From contig CAZQVB010000015.1 of the NCBI GenBank assembly GCA_964596645.1, positions 1-64,000 of the forward strand: a DNA stretch of 64,000 nucleotides, given 5' to 3'. Shown one piece after another: positions 15,969 to 25,377 of this stretch. Positions within the stretch are counted from its first letter, which is position 1, and every line of letters begins with the position of its first letter. The DNA comes from CAVQEK01 sp964596645 (GTDB taxonomy: Bacteria; Bacteroidota; Bacteroidia; Cytophagales; Cyclobacteriaceae). The position numbers and the translations under genes are program-made. Below the pieces are notes generated by a model. It was not told where the DNA came from, did no database searches, and saw only the letters and a program-made list of their open reading frames with translations.

Positions 15969-16748
15969 TTAATTGTCGTCGGAGGCGAAAACAATCTCCA
16001 CGCTGCTGTCGAAGGTAAGGCCAAGGAGTTGTGCAGCGTTGCCTTTGTTGATGCCTATTTCCAACAGACCGGCACTGTTGAAGATGACAAAGCAATCGCC
16101 GTCTTCAGTGCAGCCGGGGCTGTTATTAATCCTGTCCAGCTTTTCGCGTCCGGCGCGCACCACAAATGGCCGGTCTTTCCACAGCACGTCAAAAGCCTCT
16201 TTTTTTATGTTGGTGATGAGATTGCCATAGTGGTCTACCCGTATCACATTGCCGGAGATTTGTTTTTTGGTGGCTCTAAATTTCCGGCCGATGAGGCGCT
16301 TGTAGTCTTTAGTATATTTCCCGATGTCGTTCATGCTTTTGCCACTGGCCAGCATGGCGGCCGCACGGGCGTATATGTCGCGCGCGGGGAAGGCCGTGGG
16401 TCCTGCGCCTGCATCAATCAGCTCGGCCACAAAAGAAAGCTCGCCTTCGGTCAGCAGGCTGAAGAGGCCGTTGTCGGCGCCTACGAAAAAGTGATCTTCC
16501 AATTTGACGGCGATATGCCGGCTGCCCTCGGCTTTGGTGTCGATGGCTGCCAGGTGCACTGTTCCCTTGGGAAAATCTCGAAAAATAGACTGCAGTACAT
16601 ACGAGGCATGCGCCAGGTCGTGCGCCGCTATCTGATGGCTGACGTCGATGATGGAAAGCCCCGGATTGATGGATAATATTCTCGCTTTCACCGCCGCTAC
16701 ATAATGGTCGCTCGTGCCAAAATCTGACAGAAATGAGATTATCGCCAT
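15969..16748 (-). CDS. SAM hydroxide adenosyltransferase / SAM hydrolase (DUF62) family protein
   Basis: A 259-residue protein of the family that includes fluorinase and chlorinase but in most bacteria splits S-adenosylmethionine to adenosine and methionine with hydroxide. Family landmarks are the N-terminal IISFLSDFGTSDHYVAAVKA, the SHQIAAHDLAHASYVL block, FPARDIYARAAAMLASGK and the C-terminal domain start FRATKKQISGNVIRVDHYGNLITNI. Length and two-domain layout are normal. It is divergent from phoH across 95 bases that hold both promoters. Nothing suggests a halogenating role; that would need the family's halide-site residues. Confidence 0.88.
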   Translation of the reverse strand: MAIISFLSDFGTSDHYVAAVKARILSINPGLSIIDVSHQIAAHDLAHASYVLQSIFRDFPKGTVHLAAIDTKAEGSRHIAVKLEDHFFVGADNGLFSLLTEGELSFVAELIDAGAGPTAFPARDIYARAAAMLASGKSMNDIGKYTKDYKRLIGRKFRATKKQISGNVIRVDHYGNLITNIKKEAFDVLWKDRPFVVRAGREKLDRINNSPGCTEDGDCFVIFNSAGLLEIGINKGNAAQLLGLTFDSSVEIVFASDDN

Positions 16749-16770
16749 AGTGGAGAAGTGATTTTTTATC

Positions 16771-16778
16771 TATCTTTG
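16771..16778 (+). promoter_or_regulatory. Candidate -7 promoter element for phoH
   Basis: TATCTTTG, an exact TAnnTTTG match, lies 65 bases upstream of the phoH TTG start. No TTTG is seen at the -33 spacing. A TTTAACCACA motif (16798-16807), also found upstream of other genes in this window, lies between it and the start. Confidence 0.35.
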
Positions 16779-16843
16779 CAGGGGCAAATTAAGGAAATTT
16801 TAACCACAACGTCAGAAGTAAAAAACTAATAAGGAACCCCCAT

Positions 16844-17782
16844 TTGGTAGAAAAAGTAATCACCCTCGAGAACATTTCGCTGGTCGATTTTTTGGGAATC
16901 GACAACGCGAATATTAAAGAAGTTGCCTCCGCCTTTCCGAAAACAAAAATCATTTCACGTGGTAATGAAATCCGAATTCAGGGCAGCGGATCGGAGATCT
17001 TGCAGATCAACGATATACTCAATTCGCTGGTAAGCCACTACGACAAGTATGGCAAGGTGACCCACCAAAATGTGAAAACATACCTGGAGCAAGGATCACT
17101 TTCGCTGGACGTAGAGAAAGAAGATGTGCTGGTGTATGGCACCAAAGGATTCGGCATAAAGCCGAAGTCGGCCAATCAAAAGGCACTGGTATCGGCAGTA
17201 AAGGAAAACGATGTGGTTTTTGCCGTCGGCCCGGCCGGCACAGGCAAAACGTATATCTCAGTGGCATTGGCGGTGCGCGCTTTGAAAAATAAAGAGATCA
17301 AGCGCATCATCATCACCCGGCCCGCTGTGGAGGCCGGTGAAAACCTCGGCTTTCTGCCCGGCGACCTGAAGGAAAAAATCGACCCATACCTGCGCCCCAT
17401 CTATGACGCACTGGACGATATGATCCCTTCAGAAAAGCTGAAGTACTATCGAGAAAACCGTGTGATAGAAATTGCACCGCTGGCGTATATGCGTGGCCGC
17501 ACGCTGAGCAATGCCTTTGTGCTGCTGGACGAGGCACAGAATACCACGCCTATGCAGATCAAAATGTTTTTGACGCGACTGGGGCAAAACTCCAAGCTCA
17601 TCATCAACGGAGACCGTACGCAGGTAGATTTGAAACCCAAGCAATCGTCGGGACTGGACGAATCTGCGCGGGTACTGCGCGGTGTACAAGGTATCGGCTT
17701 TGTAGAGCTGGACGAACAGGATGTGATCCGTCACCCCATAGTGAAGGAGATTATAAAAGCTTATGCTCAATCCGGAAAATAA
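16844..17782 (+). CDS. phoH: PhoH family ATPase/ribonuclease-like protein
   Basis: A 312-residue cytoplasmic P-loop protein. Walker A is GPAGTGKTY (about residues 127-135) and Walker B is VLLDEAQNT (about 225-233), with the family blocks RPAVEAGENLGFLPGDLKEKIDPYLRPI-type region and GDRTQVDLK. The N-terminal 110 residues are the usual KH-like part of long PhoH proteins. The start is TTG (16844), supported by an AAGGA Shine-Dalgarno core about ten bases upstream, unusually clear for this window. The next gene overlaps by 20 bases. PhoH is associated with phosphate starvation and RNA metabolism, but its exact activity is not settled. Confidence 0.92.
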   Translation: MVEKVITLENISLVDFLGIDNANIKEVASAFPKTKIISRGNEIRIQGSGSEILQINDILNSLVSHYDKYGKVTHQNVKTYLEQGSLSLDVEKEDVLVYGTKGFGIKPKSANQKALVSAVKENDVVFAVGPAGTGKTYISVALAVRALKNKEIKRIIITRPAVEAGENLGFLPGDLKEKIDPYLRPIYDALDDMIPSEKLKYYRENRVIEIAPLAYMRGRTLSNAFVLLDEAQNTTPMQIKMFLTRLGQNSKLIINGDRTQVDLKPKQSSGLDESARVLRGVQGIGFVELDEQDVIRHPIVKEIIKAYAQSGK

Positions 17783-18239
17783 ACCGGCTGATTATGGTGC
17801 CGCCGTGTTGGTAGAGGTGGCCGACAACCACACATTGCTCGGGCAGGCACAAGCCATTCGCAAGGTGGTGTTTGTAGATGAGCAACAGGTGCCTGCCGAA
17901 GAGGAGATTGACGCATATGAGCACGAAGCCACACACTTTATTGCCTTCGATGAGCACCGTCAGCCCTGCGGTGCAGCGCGTTGGAGGTTTACTGAAAAAG
18001 GCATAAAGCTGGAGCGATTTGCTGTGCTGGCCTCGCATCGCCGGCGCGGCATTGGCGCTATGCTCGTACAAGCTGTGTTGAGCAATGTATCGGCACACCC
18101 TCGCAGCCATGGCAAGGTGATCTACCTGCATTCGCAACTGAGCGCCATGCCGATGTACGAAAAGTTTGGTTTTGAGCGTAAGGGCGACATGTTTCTGGAA
18201 TGCGACATCCGGCACTTCTGTATGGAAAAGAAGCAGTAG
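17763..18239 (+). CDS. GNAT family N-acetyltransferase
   Basis: A 158-residue ElaA/YjcF-like acetyltransferase. The acetyl-CoA site is seen in LERFAVLASHRRRGIGAMLVQAVL (about residues 84-107, with the R-R-x-G-I-G loop). The N-terminal VDEQQVPAEEEIDAYEHEATHFIAFDE is typical of the YjcF branch, as is the C-terminal MYEKFGFERKGDMFLECDIRHFCMEK. It starts inside the phoH 3' end (20-base overlap), so the two are co-translated. The acceptor substrate is unknown. Confidence 0.88.
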   Translation: MLNPENKPADYGAAVLVEVADNHTLLGQAQAIRKVVFVDEQQVPAEEEIDAYEHEATHFIAFDEHRQPCGAARWRFTEKGIKLERFAVLASHRRRGIGAMLVQAVLSNVSAHPRSHGKVIYLHSQLSAMPMYEKFGFERKGDMFLECDIRHFCMEKKQ

Positions 18240-18276
18240 ATGGGCAATTGACAGCAGCACAGTGAGCGTGCAAAGC

Positions 18277-20961
18277 TTATTGCCACTTCAGTGAAGCAGC
18301 TTTGTAGGTGAGTGATTCTATCAGTTGATCGAGTTGCGCTGTAAGCGAAGAAGAAAAGTGTTCCTGGTCAGTTTTCGACAGCTTATTTCCATCTATCGCT
18401 TCGATAATGCCTTCCAGGAATTCGTCCAGTTGCTGCATGCCAAAAGTGGAGAGCAGGCTGCGCATGCGGTGTCGCACTTGCCGGAACATGGTGATGTTGT
18501 TATCCTTCAAGGCCGCCAACAGGTCTATTTTGTTCAGACCGAATTCCTCAATGGTCAGTTTCAGAAATCGCTGATATCGGGCTATATTTTCTTGAAACAG
18601 TTTATCGGTTTTTTCATACATAGACCGGTCGCCAATGGCGGCAGGTGTATCGTCGGTATGTGCCCGCTTCACCGCAATGTGGCCATTCAGCCTGGCATGC
18701 TCCAGTATTTTACCTCTTAGCGCTTCTGCTGCCAAAGGTTTGGTAAGATAATCTTGCATGCCGGAGTTGTATATTCCGTGCCGGGTGTCGTCTGAAGTGC
18801 TGGCGGTGAGGGCTATTACAGGCACATCCTGGTAGTAGCTGCCCGTCATGTTGCGTATGCGCCGGGTGGTTTCGAAGCCATCAATGCCCGGCAGCTGTAT
18901 GTCCATCAGAACGAGATCGTACGCTTTGTCACCAATTTTCTTCAGAGCCTCCTCTCCACTGGAAGCCATGTCTACCGATATGCCCCAGTCGAACAGAATC
19001 TCTTCTACCAGGTACTGGTTGGTCGGTACATCTTCCACGTATAATATGTTCGGCTTTACCTTCCAGTTCACATCGCTGTAGGGCGGTGCCGTATCCACAC
19101 TCATCGACACCTGCTGATCGGCATGCCTGAAAGGTATCGTGATGGTAAAAGTAGACCCCACGCCTTCTTCGCTGGCTACCGACAGCCGGCCGCCCATAAT
19201 GTTCACCAGGTTTTTGGTGATAGAAAGCCCCAGGCCCGTGCCACCATACTTGCGCGACGTGGAAGCGTTGGCCTGCAGGAAGGGATCGAAGATGGCTTCT
19301 AAGCGGTGGGCAGCTATGCCTATGCCTGTGTCTTTTACTTTTAAAGTGATGTGATGCTCATTTTCACCCACCGACCGGCTGGTGAGCGATACACGCACTT
19401 CCCCTTTTTTGGTAAATTTCAGCGCATTTGACAACAGATTGTTCAATACCTGCCCCAGCTTGATGTAGTCGCCGCTGACCACAACCGGCACCGTTTTGCC
19501 AAGATGCATGGTGAGCTTAATCTGTTTCGCGAGCGACTGAGGCATAAAACTCATGCGAATGTTATCCACCAGTTCATGCAGGTTGAAGTTGATTTGCTCC
19601 AGCTCTATCTTGCCGGCTTCTATCTTGGAGAAGTCGAGAATATCATTGATCAGGCTCAGTAGATTTTTGGCAGAAAAGTCCAGCGTTTGGAGCAGTTTTT
19701 TCTGATCGGCCTTCGGATTGCGCCTCAGCAGCAGGTCTGTCATACCGATGATGGCATTCATAGGTGTTCTTATCTCGTGACTCATAGAAGAGAAGAAATC
19801 GTCTTTCGCCTTCATGAGTTTTTCATTTTCACGCTGGTAGTACTTTATCTTGTTTATGTTGGTGGAGATACTCAATAAAAGCACGTCCCCGCCCCGCATG
19901 GTCAGCGGTTTCTTCACTGTTTGGAAATAGTTGTTTACGCCGTTTTTATCTACAATCTGCTCTTCCAACAGCAATTCATGGCCAAGATCGATCACCTTTT
20001 TTTCCATCTCCAGATAGGTGTTGATGCTGGTGGTGGCAGCAGGAAAAATTGGTGCATTGTCTGTGAGAATTTCCTCACGGGAGAGGCCGGTAAGCTCAGT
20101 GAGGGCGGCATTGCAGTAAATCATGCGCCCGCTGCCATCCCGCACATATATCACATTGGGGTCGGTGTCGAACAGCGCCTCTATAAATTCTTTCTGGTGC
20201 TCCAGCTCCTTTTCGGCTTGCTTGCGCTGGGTGATGTCTACCGAGGTGGCGATGCTCACAATGCTGCCGTCGCCGTTAAATTCCCGGCTGATTTTAGTTT
20301 CAAACCAACAATACACGCCGTCGCGCCGTCTTTGCCGGTAGGTGTAAAAGCTGGACGATTCACGCGCCTTTTCGTCTTCCCTGAGCTTTTTGAGATAGGC
20401 CATTGCGTCGTCAGGATGAAAGAGATTATGCCAATCATCAAGCGATTTTATTTGATCCGGCTCATAGCCTAAAAAGTCGTGGATGGAGGGGCTTATATAC
20501 ACCAGGCGCTCATCTTCAAACATCACGTTGATGTCGTAAGCATTCTCGGCGAGCAGTTTGTACAGGCGGTAGGACTGGTCGCTTTTGTTTTGGCGTTCTA
20601 TGATGAATAGGAACTGGTCGGAAAGTGAGGCCGTGCTTTTGGCGGTCACCTTGAGGGGTGCCGTTTCTGCGGGGTCATCCTTTTTAATTACATAAAACTG
20701 CAATTCCTCTTCTTTCCTTGCAGCGAGCAGCCGCAGTATTTTTTTAAACTCCCGAAGCGATGGTTTATCGATGAATGCGCCAAAGTTTTTGCCGACCGGT
20801 TCATCGCCTGCTGGTATCAGCAAATCTGAACAGGCCGGGTTGCAGGAGCAAATGTCGCCAATATGATTGATGGACAGGATGGCCTCGGGCGAAGTGTTGA
20901 AGTATACTTCTGCCAACGATGATTCCATCTGTTCTAGTAAAGGCCTGAAAAGGGTAGTCAT
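18277..20961 (-). CDS. PAS-containing hybrid histidine kinase with receiver and C-terminal Hpt-like domain
   Basis: An 894-residue cytoplasmic signalling protein with no membrane segments. The order is: an N-terminal PAS-like region (about 10-120), a second PAS with PAC (about 130-245), a third PAS (about 255-370), HisKA with His395 (SSMSHEIRTPMNAIIG), HATPase with N box and DTGIGIA and GGTGLGLSI G boxes, a receiver with acceptor Asp687 (VLMDIQLPGIDG), and a C-terminal helical region where His831 (VRHRMRSLLSTFGM) fits a histidine phosphotransfer site. It can therefore carry a complete His-Asp-His relay. I prefer the start at 20961 over an in-frame start 15 codons upstream. No partner regulator is adjacent. 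Confidence 0.88.
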   Translation of the reverse strand: MTTLFRPLLEQMESSLAEVYFNTSPEAILSINHIGDICSCNPACSDLLIPAGDEPVGKNFGAFIDKPSLREFKKILRLLAARKEEELQFYVIKKDDPAETAPLKVTAKSTASLSDQFLFIIERQNKSDQSYRLYKLLAENAYDINVMFEDERLVYISPSIHDFLGYEPDQIKSLDDWHNLFHPDDAMAYLKKLREDEKARESSSFYTYRQRRRDGVYCWFETKISREFNGDGSIVSIATSVDITQRKQAEKELEHQKEFIEALFDTDPNVIYVRDGSGRMIYCNAALTELTGLSREEILTDNAPIFPAATTSINTYLEMEKKVIDLGHELLLEEQIVDKNGVNNYFQTVKKPLTMRGGDVLLLSISTNINKIKYYQRENEKLMKAKDDFFSSMSHEIRTPMNAIIGMTDLLLRRNPKADQKKLLQTLDFSAKNLLSLINDILDFSKIEAGKIELEQINFNLHELVDNIRMSFMPQSLAKQIKLTMHLGKTVPVVVSGDYIKLGQVLNNLLSNALKFTKKGEVRVSLTSRSVGENEHHITLKVKDTGIGIAAHRLEAIFDPFLQANASTSRKYGGTGLGLSITKNLVNIMGGRLSVASEEGVGSTFTITIPFRHADQQVSMSVDTAPPYSDVNWKVKPNILYVEDVPTNQYLVEEILFDWGISVDMASSGEEALKKIGDKAYDLVLMDIQLPGIDGFETTRRIRNMTGSYYQDVPVIALTASTSDDTRHGIYNSGMQDYLTKPLAAEALRGKILEHARLNGHIAVKRAHTDDTPAAIGDRSMYEKTDKLFQENIARYQRFLKLTIEEFGLNKIDLLAALKDNNITMFRQVRHRMRSLLSTFGMQQLDEFLEGIIEAIDGNKLSKTDQEHFSSSLTAQLDQLIESLTYKAASLKWQ

Positions 20962-21006
20962 AAAAAAGTTTCGGAAAGATAGCCGGTCACCACAGCCTAT
21001 TTCCAT

Positions 21007-21421
21007 TGAGTTTTTATCATTTTCTTATATCGCTGCGTAGGGTTTGCTTTTGTCTTAAAACATAAAAAATGTACAGCTCAAAATGGCCGTTGCACGCCGC
21101 TCCACCCACGGATTTCGTTCGCGCTGTCGGCCCGCTTTCGCGAAGGTTTGGGGTTTTAAACATTACAGATTTATGCCTTGCCATGGTTTCTGTATTGCAG
21201 TCGTATTGGTTTTCATAGCTTCTTCGGTCACATCTCCAGATTTACAGTGGAGATTCTTCCACGACAATTGCAGCTCGTACCCATTTTTTTATCAATACGG
21301 TGTGTGCACCGTGTTGATGATACAGGGCATTTCAGGGCAATACAGTTTGTAAATATCTGTTTACTAGCGTCTTATACACATTTTATGTAGAAGTATGGGC
21401 TTTTGGAAATCTAAGCCACGG
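21007..21421. other. Intergenic region upstream of manganese catalase
   Basis: About 400 bases without a convincing gene. An 89-codon open frame at 21083-21352 has atypical codon use. Only the promoter-like element at 21423-21439 stands out. Confidence 0.5.
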
Positions 21422-21422
21422 A

Positions 21423-21439
21423 TGGCATTATTTTTTAGC
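21423..21439 (+). promoter_or_regulatory. Candidate sigma-54-like element upstream of manganese catalase
   Basis: The sequence is ATGGCATTATTTTTTAG, about 32 bases before the catalase ATG. The TGGCA(T) half matches a -24 box. The -12 half (TTTAG) is far from TTGCA, so the assignment is tentative. It is listed because similar elements precede several stress genes at 42-48 kb. Confidence 0.25.
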
Positions 21440-21470
21440 TAAGTGGCTTTCAACCAAAAAAAAGAATGTT

Positions 21471-22232
21471 ATGTATCATCACGTAAAAAAGTTAATGTAT
21501 ACCGTGCGGGTAGACAATCCCGATCCACGCTTTGGAAACATGTTGCTCGAGCAGTTTGGCGGTGAAAATGGTGAATTGGCCGCCGCCATGCAATATTCTG
21601 TACAGGGGCTGAACTGTGAAAACATGGCCGTAAAGGACATGTTGATGGATATAGGTACCGAGGAGCTGAGCCACCTGGAGATAATCGGTACACTGGCCAG
21701 AATGCACCTGGCGCCTATGAAAAAATCGAGAGAAGCAGCCGAAGCAGATCCGCTCATTGCCGTGGCAGGAGGGGGCGGCGTCAATCTTTTCAACTCTCAG
21801 GGCACAGCCTGGACGGCCGACTACCTTAAAATAACCGGCGAGCTCGATGTGGACCTCCGAAGCAACATTGCTGCCGAAGCAAGGGCAAAAATAGTATACG
21901 AGCGGCTGATCAACTTCTGCGACGACGCCGGCACCAAAGATGCATTACAGTTTCTTATGACAAGGGAAATCACCCATCTTAAAGCATTTATGCAGGCCCT
22001 TGACGTAGTTAGCCCCGATAAACTGAAGATAGGAAAGATCGATCCTACGCCCGGCGTTGTGAAGCAATACTACAACGACTCTACCGGAAGTGGCGACCAC
22101 GGAGAAAAAGACATGCGTGGCCCATGGAACGAAGGCGACGACATAGAATATATAGAGGCGCCTGCCAAAATGGAGGCGCAGGTGACGCAACTGGAAGTGG
22201 AAAAAGAGATAAAGAAGGCGACGAAAAGATAG
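21471..22232 (+). CDS. Manganese catalase
   Basis: A 253-residue ferritin-like dimanganese catalase that converts hydrogen peroxide to water and oxygen. The diiron/dimanganese-type ligand motifs are visible: Glu35 in GGENGELAAAMQYSVQG, Glu65 and His68 in IGTEELSHLE, and Glu/His in ARAKIVYERLINFCDD and MTREITHLKAF. The C-terminal tail (GPWNEGDDIEYIEAP) is also typical. The gene stands alone: the kinase upstream is divergent, and a strong terminator follows. A TGGCAT-type element upstream resembles those in the 42-48 kb stress cluster, which would fit joint control of stress genes. Confidence 0.93.
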   Translation: MYHHVKKLMYTVRVDNPDPRFGNMLLEQFGGENGELAAAMQYSVQGLNCENMAVKDMLMDIGTEELSHLEIIGTLARMHLAPMKKSREAAEADPLIAVAGGGGVNLFNSQGTAWTADYLKITGELDVDLRSNIAAEARAKIVYERLINFCDDAGTKDALQFLMTREITHLKAFMQALDVVSPDKLKIGKIDPTPGVVKQYYNDSTGSGDHGEKDMRGPWNEGDDIEYIEAPAKMEAQVTQLEVEKEIKKATKR

Positions 22233-22252
22233 AATACGCATCACCTAACAAT

Positions 22253-22285
22253 AAGGGGGCATCTGCTATGCAGGTGCCCCTCTTT
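22253..22285 (+). terminator. Rho-independent terminator after manganese catalase
   Basis: AAGGGGGCATCTGC pairs with GCAGGTGCCCCTCTT around a 3-base loop, with one G-U pair, 20 bases after the stop; a T-rich tail follows. Confidence 0.7.
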
Positions 22286-22353
22286 ATAAGACTATTAAAT
22301 ATATTTTTTTTTCACTGAAATAAGGATGATCCATTCCACCCTTTCATCGCTGG

Positions 22354-24777
22354 CTATTCCTCTAAATGCGTCACCTTGCCACTGCCCGAATGGCGCATAT
22401 CCAGCGCGGCGGCGCCTTTGTACTGCACGTTGCTGTGTGCACTTGCCTCCACTTCTAGATTTTCCAATACATTGAGCTTGGCCGAAGAGGCGGCATCGGC
22501 GTCCAGTTCTGCCAGACTCACCGTATATTCTAAAGCTTCCAGCTGTGATGCGCCGCCCAAATTGGCCGTAAGTACAGAGCCGGAGCCGCTCAGGTTGAGC
22601 CGTGCGGCTCCACTGAGATCGATGTTCATCTCTTCGCACTGCACGTGCATATCGGCAATAGCTGCACCGCTAAGAGCAATATTTATTTCATTTTGCGAAA
22701 AGCCTGAAATAAATGCCCGGCAGGCACCGCCAAGCTCAATACTGGTGAGCTCTGGCATAGTGAGGTAAATTTTCACTGCTTTGCGATTGAGCCCGCCACT
22801 GTTGTAAGAGGCAGAGAAAACATCGTGGTGATGCTCTACAGCCACTTCGTCTACATCTTCCTGCCGACCATTGAGTATTACCTGATATTGGTCGCCTCGT
22901 TTCACGATCACCTCAAAGGCATCGTCAATCTCTAGCGCGGTAAAATTTTCCAGTTCATACGTGCGCTGATAGCCACTTATTGCCGCGTCTTGCAGAGTAT
23001 CCTGTGCTATTTGCTCTTCCCGTTTTGTGCATGTCACGCAGGTAAGCTCGCCATCGGCCTCGTATATCCAGGTGTTGTTTTGCATGTCGTTGTTTGAATA
23101 TCCGTGGCGATAAAGAAAGCTTCCGAGCAGCTGGCGCAAGCCGGGGTCTATGATAAATGGCGTACCCGGAGGTATATGCACGGCCAGGTGCAAGCGCTGC
23201 CTGCGAAAGCGCGCCTGATCTTTGAAAGTAATGCGCGAAGCCAGGGCAATGGTTGAGTCGCTGTGTGTGATGGTGTAATCAATCATTTGCGCGTTTTCCT
23301 CGGCTTCTGCACGTTCGGAGCCAAGTGCAGAGTAGGTCTGCTCTATAAGCACCGCATCGCCCGTAGCCGGCTGCAGAGCCAGCGATACCGCGTCGAACTG
23401 ATCGTGGCCCTGGTCGTTCAGCAGGAGCGACAACGTACCTTCTGCGGGATCTACTTCTAAGGTTTGGGTTATTTCTCCTTCCGTGCTAAAGTTCCTGATG
23501 ATGGGCGGCAACGTGAGCGCAACAACGACAAATCCGATGATCCAGATCGCGAAAAGAGACCAGCCCAGCTTTGCTCGTATCATCATTTTCTTGGCAATCA
23601 CCGACACCCCCAGGAGCGCTACGAACAGTAAGGGTACCACGTTGATCAGTGCGAGGGCGAATCCGGGCAAGAATCTGACGTCTTCTTTAATAATATCAAG
23701 CGGTATGTTGTAGATGGATATGGTCTCGTTGCCAGCGACAAAACCAATCAATATGCCGGCCGCCACCAATACGGCGAGTATACCTGATACACCCAGCAAT
23801 ATGAGCATCACACCCAGCACAATGCGTGCTGCTTCGGCCAGGAAGTTGAGTAAAGGCCCAAAGGCTGTTTTTATAAAGTTAAGTATAGCCGCAATGAGCC
23901 TGAACGGGAAAAGGAGAATCTTTACGGCCAGGGTTTCTTCCCGGCCTTCTACCTTTAAGCTTTTCTTTATATTGAATTCGATGTTGCTCAGTGTCACCGG
24001 TTGGCCTTTCATCTCCATCTTGTCGGTTATGGTTTTTGCCTCGGGCAATATGATCCACAAAATGATGTAGAGGATGAGGCCCGTGCCGGCAAAGAAAATG
24101 CTGGCTATAAAAAGTATGCGCACAATCACCACATCGATGCCGAAGTATGCGGCCACGCCGCCTGCCACGCCACCGAGCACTTTTTGATCGGGATTGCGAA
24201 ACATTTTTTTGAGCTTTTCGGCTTCCTCCAGCGTGTCTGAGGCCGGCACTATGATCCAGAGCAGGGCGTAGCCCAACAGCAGTACACCGGCTATAGACTC
24301 CAGCACGGAGACACCGAAAAACAGCAGAATGTATATCAGGCGTATCCAGATGGGGTCTATGCTGAAATAGTGGGCGATACCAGCCAACACACCGGCCAGC
24401 AGTTTGCGCTTTTTGTCGCGGTATAGCTTTTTTTGAAAGGGTAGTGCTGCAGGAGGCGGTACCGTACGATCGGTGGCTGGTGGGGGCTCGTGCATATACG
24501 CGGCCTCTTCTTCTGCCGCCTGAAAATCGCTGATACTACCCATGGTCGCCATGAGGCTGTCTACATCTTCCTGCACGATCACCTGCTTGCCATCCCTTAG
24601 TTTCGACAGAAATATCTCCGCAATGCGGCTTTCTATATCTGCAATGATCTCGTGGCTGTCTTCGAAAGTAGAAAAGTACCGATTGATCGATTCCAGGTAA
24701 AGCTTCAGCTTGTCGTAACCATCCTCTTCTATATGAAAAATTATCCCACTGATGTTTATGCTGATGTTCTTTTTCAT
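22354..24777 (-). CDS. Double PspC-domain membrane protein with C-terminal DUF2807 (head GIN) domain
   Basis: An 807-residue inner-membrane protein. Residues 1-90 are the cytosolic region common in this family (MKKNISINISGIIFHIEEDG). Two PspC domains follow (about 116-179 and 190-247), each with a KLYR/KMFR start, GVxAGIAxYF and a hydrophobic WIIVP/WIILP end. Three further membrane segments lie at about 275-430. The C-terminal region is extracytoplasmic; residues about 610-790 form a DUF2807 beta-helix domain with repeated LSGAA units. The upstream PadR gene overlaps its start (ATGA), so both form one unit, and PadR probably regulates it. PspC proteins sense envelope stress in other bacteria; here the function is inferred. 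Confidence 0.88.
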   Translation of the reverse strand: MKKNISINISGIIFHIEEDGYDKLKLYLESINRYFSTFEDSHEIIADIESRIAEIFLSKLRDGKQVIVQEDVDSLMATMGSISDFQAAEEEAAYMHEPPPATDRTVPPPAALPFQKKLYRDKKRKLLAGVLAGIAHYFSIDPIWIRLIYILLFFGVSVLESIAGVLLLGYALLWIIVPASDTLEEAEKLKKMFRNPDQKVLGGVAGGVAAYFGIDVVIVRILFIASIFFAGTGLILYIILWIILPEAKTITDKMEMKGQPVTLSNIEFNIKKSLKVEGREETLAVKILLFPFRLIAAILNFIKTAFGPLLNFLAEAARIVLGVMLILLGVSGILAVLVAAGILIGFVAGNETISIYNIPLDIIKEDVRFLPGFALALINVVPLLFVALLGVSVIAKKMMIRAKLGWSLFAIWIIGFVVVALTLPPIIRNFSTEGEITQTLEVDPAEGTLSLLLNDQGHDQFDAVSLALQPATGDAVLIEQTYSALGSERAEAEENAQMIDYTITHSDSTIALASRITFKDQARFRRQRLHLAVHIPPGTPFIIDPGLRQLLGSFLYRHGYSNNDMQNNTWIYEADGELTCVTCTKREEQIAQDTLQDAAISGYQRTYELENFTALEIDDAFEVIVKRGDQYQVILNGRQEDVDEVAVEHHHDVFSASYNSGGLNRKAVKIYLTMPELTSIELGGACRAFISGFSQNEINIALSGAAIADMHVQCEEMNIDLSGAARLNLSGSGSVLTANLGGASQLEALEYTVSLAELDADAASSAKLNVLENLEVEASAHSNVQYKGAAALDMRHSGSGKVTHLEE

Positions 24778-25160
24778 GATTGGCGATCGTTTGTGTTGGA
24801 CTTCTTCTCGGTGGTGGGTTTGTTGATGATTTTATCGGTGCTGGCCAGCAGGTCTTCCCAGGTGTGGCCCAGCTCTGCCAGAAATGCTCGGCCGTCTTCG
24901 GTAAGCGTGTAGTACTTTCTTGGCGGGCCGGAAGAAGACTCCACCCATTGATAATCGACCAGGCCGGCTTTTCGCAGCCGTGTCAGTAGTGGATATAGCG
25001 TACCTTCCACTACTATTATCCGGGCGGCAGTCAGTTCGTCTATCATATCAGAGGCGTATACTTCGCCGCGAGATATGATGTGCAAAATGCAGAACTCCAG
25101 TATTCCCTTTCGCATTTGCACTTGTGTATTTTCTACTTTCATCACCATAATGCTCTCCAT
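24774..25160 (-). CDS. PadR family transcriptional regulator
   Basis: A 128-residue winged-helix repressor: MRKGILEFCILHIISRGEVYASDMIDEL (helices 1-2), VVEGTLYPLLTRLRKAGLVDYQW (recognition helix and wing), SSGPPRKYYTLTEDGRAFL (wing), then a C-terminal helix for dimerisation. It overlaps the PspC/DUF2807 gene by four bases. In Bacteroidota this gene pair is common, and autoregulation is the usual arrangement; the ligand or signal is unknown. The 200 bases upstream, shared with the divergent PorV2 promoter, are A+T rich. Confidence 0.92.
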   Translation of the reverse strand: MESIMVMKVENTQVQMRKGILEFCILHIISRGEVYASDMIDELTAARIIVVEGTLYPLLTRLRKAGLVDYQWVESSSGPPRKYYTLTEDGRAFLAELGHTWEDLLASTDKIINKPTTEKKSNTNDRQS

Positions 25161-25346
25161 TTGCTAATGTATACGAAAAGGTATCTTGCATAGCCAAGTA
25201 CCTAGTAAAAAATATTAGCTTGTTATATATTTTCTTAATAAAATGATAAACCATAGGCAAATAGTGCAAATTGATGCAGGGTGTAGAAGTGCCTTGCTAC
25301 GTATTATAGCGCACAAATTTGCAACAGTACGCCACTCAAATTTTCG

Positions 25347-25354
25347 TAGTTTTG
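25347..25354 (+). promoter_or_regulatory. Candidate -7 promoter element for the porV2-porU2 pair
   Basis: TAGTTTTG, an exact match to TAnnTTTG, lies 24 bases before the GTG start. A TTTG lies about 25 bases further upstream, somewhat beyond the usual spacing. Confidence 0.35.
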
Positions 25355-25377
25355 CCGATTCTCAAGCATGATCAGGT

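Noticed and set aside
15969..16748. Possible fluorinase or chlorinase
   Set aside because: The family is shared, but nothing in the context (no halometabolite genes) supports halogenation; the hydroxide-using branch is far more common.
21083..21352. 89-codon plus-strand frame between the kinase and manganese catalase
   Set aside because: Atypical amino acid composition (Cys, Phe, Ser rich), no ribosome binding site, no recognisable domain.
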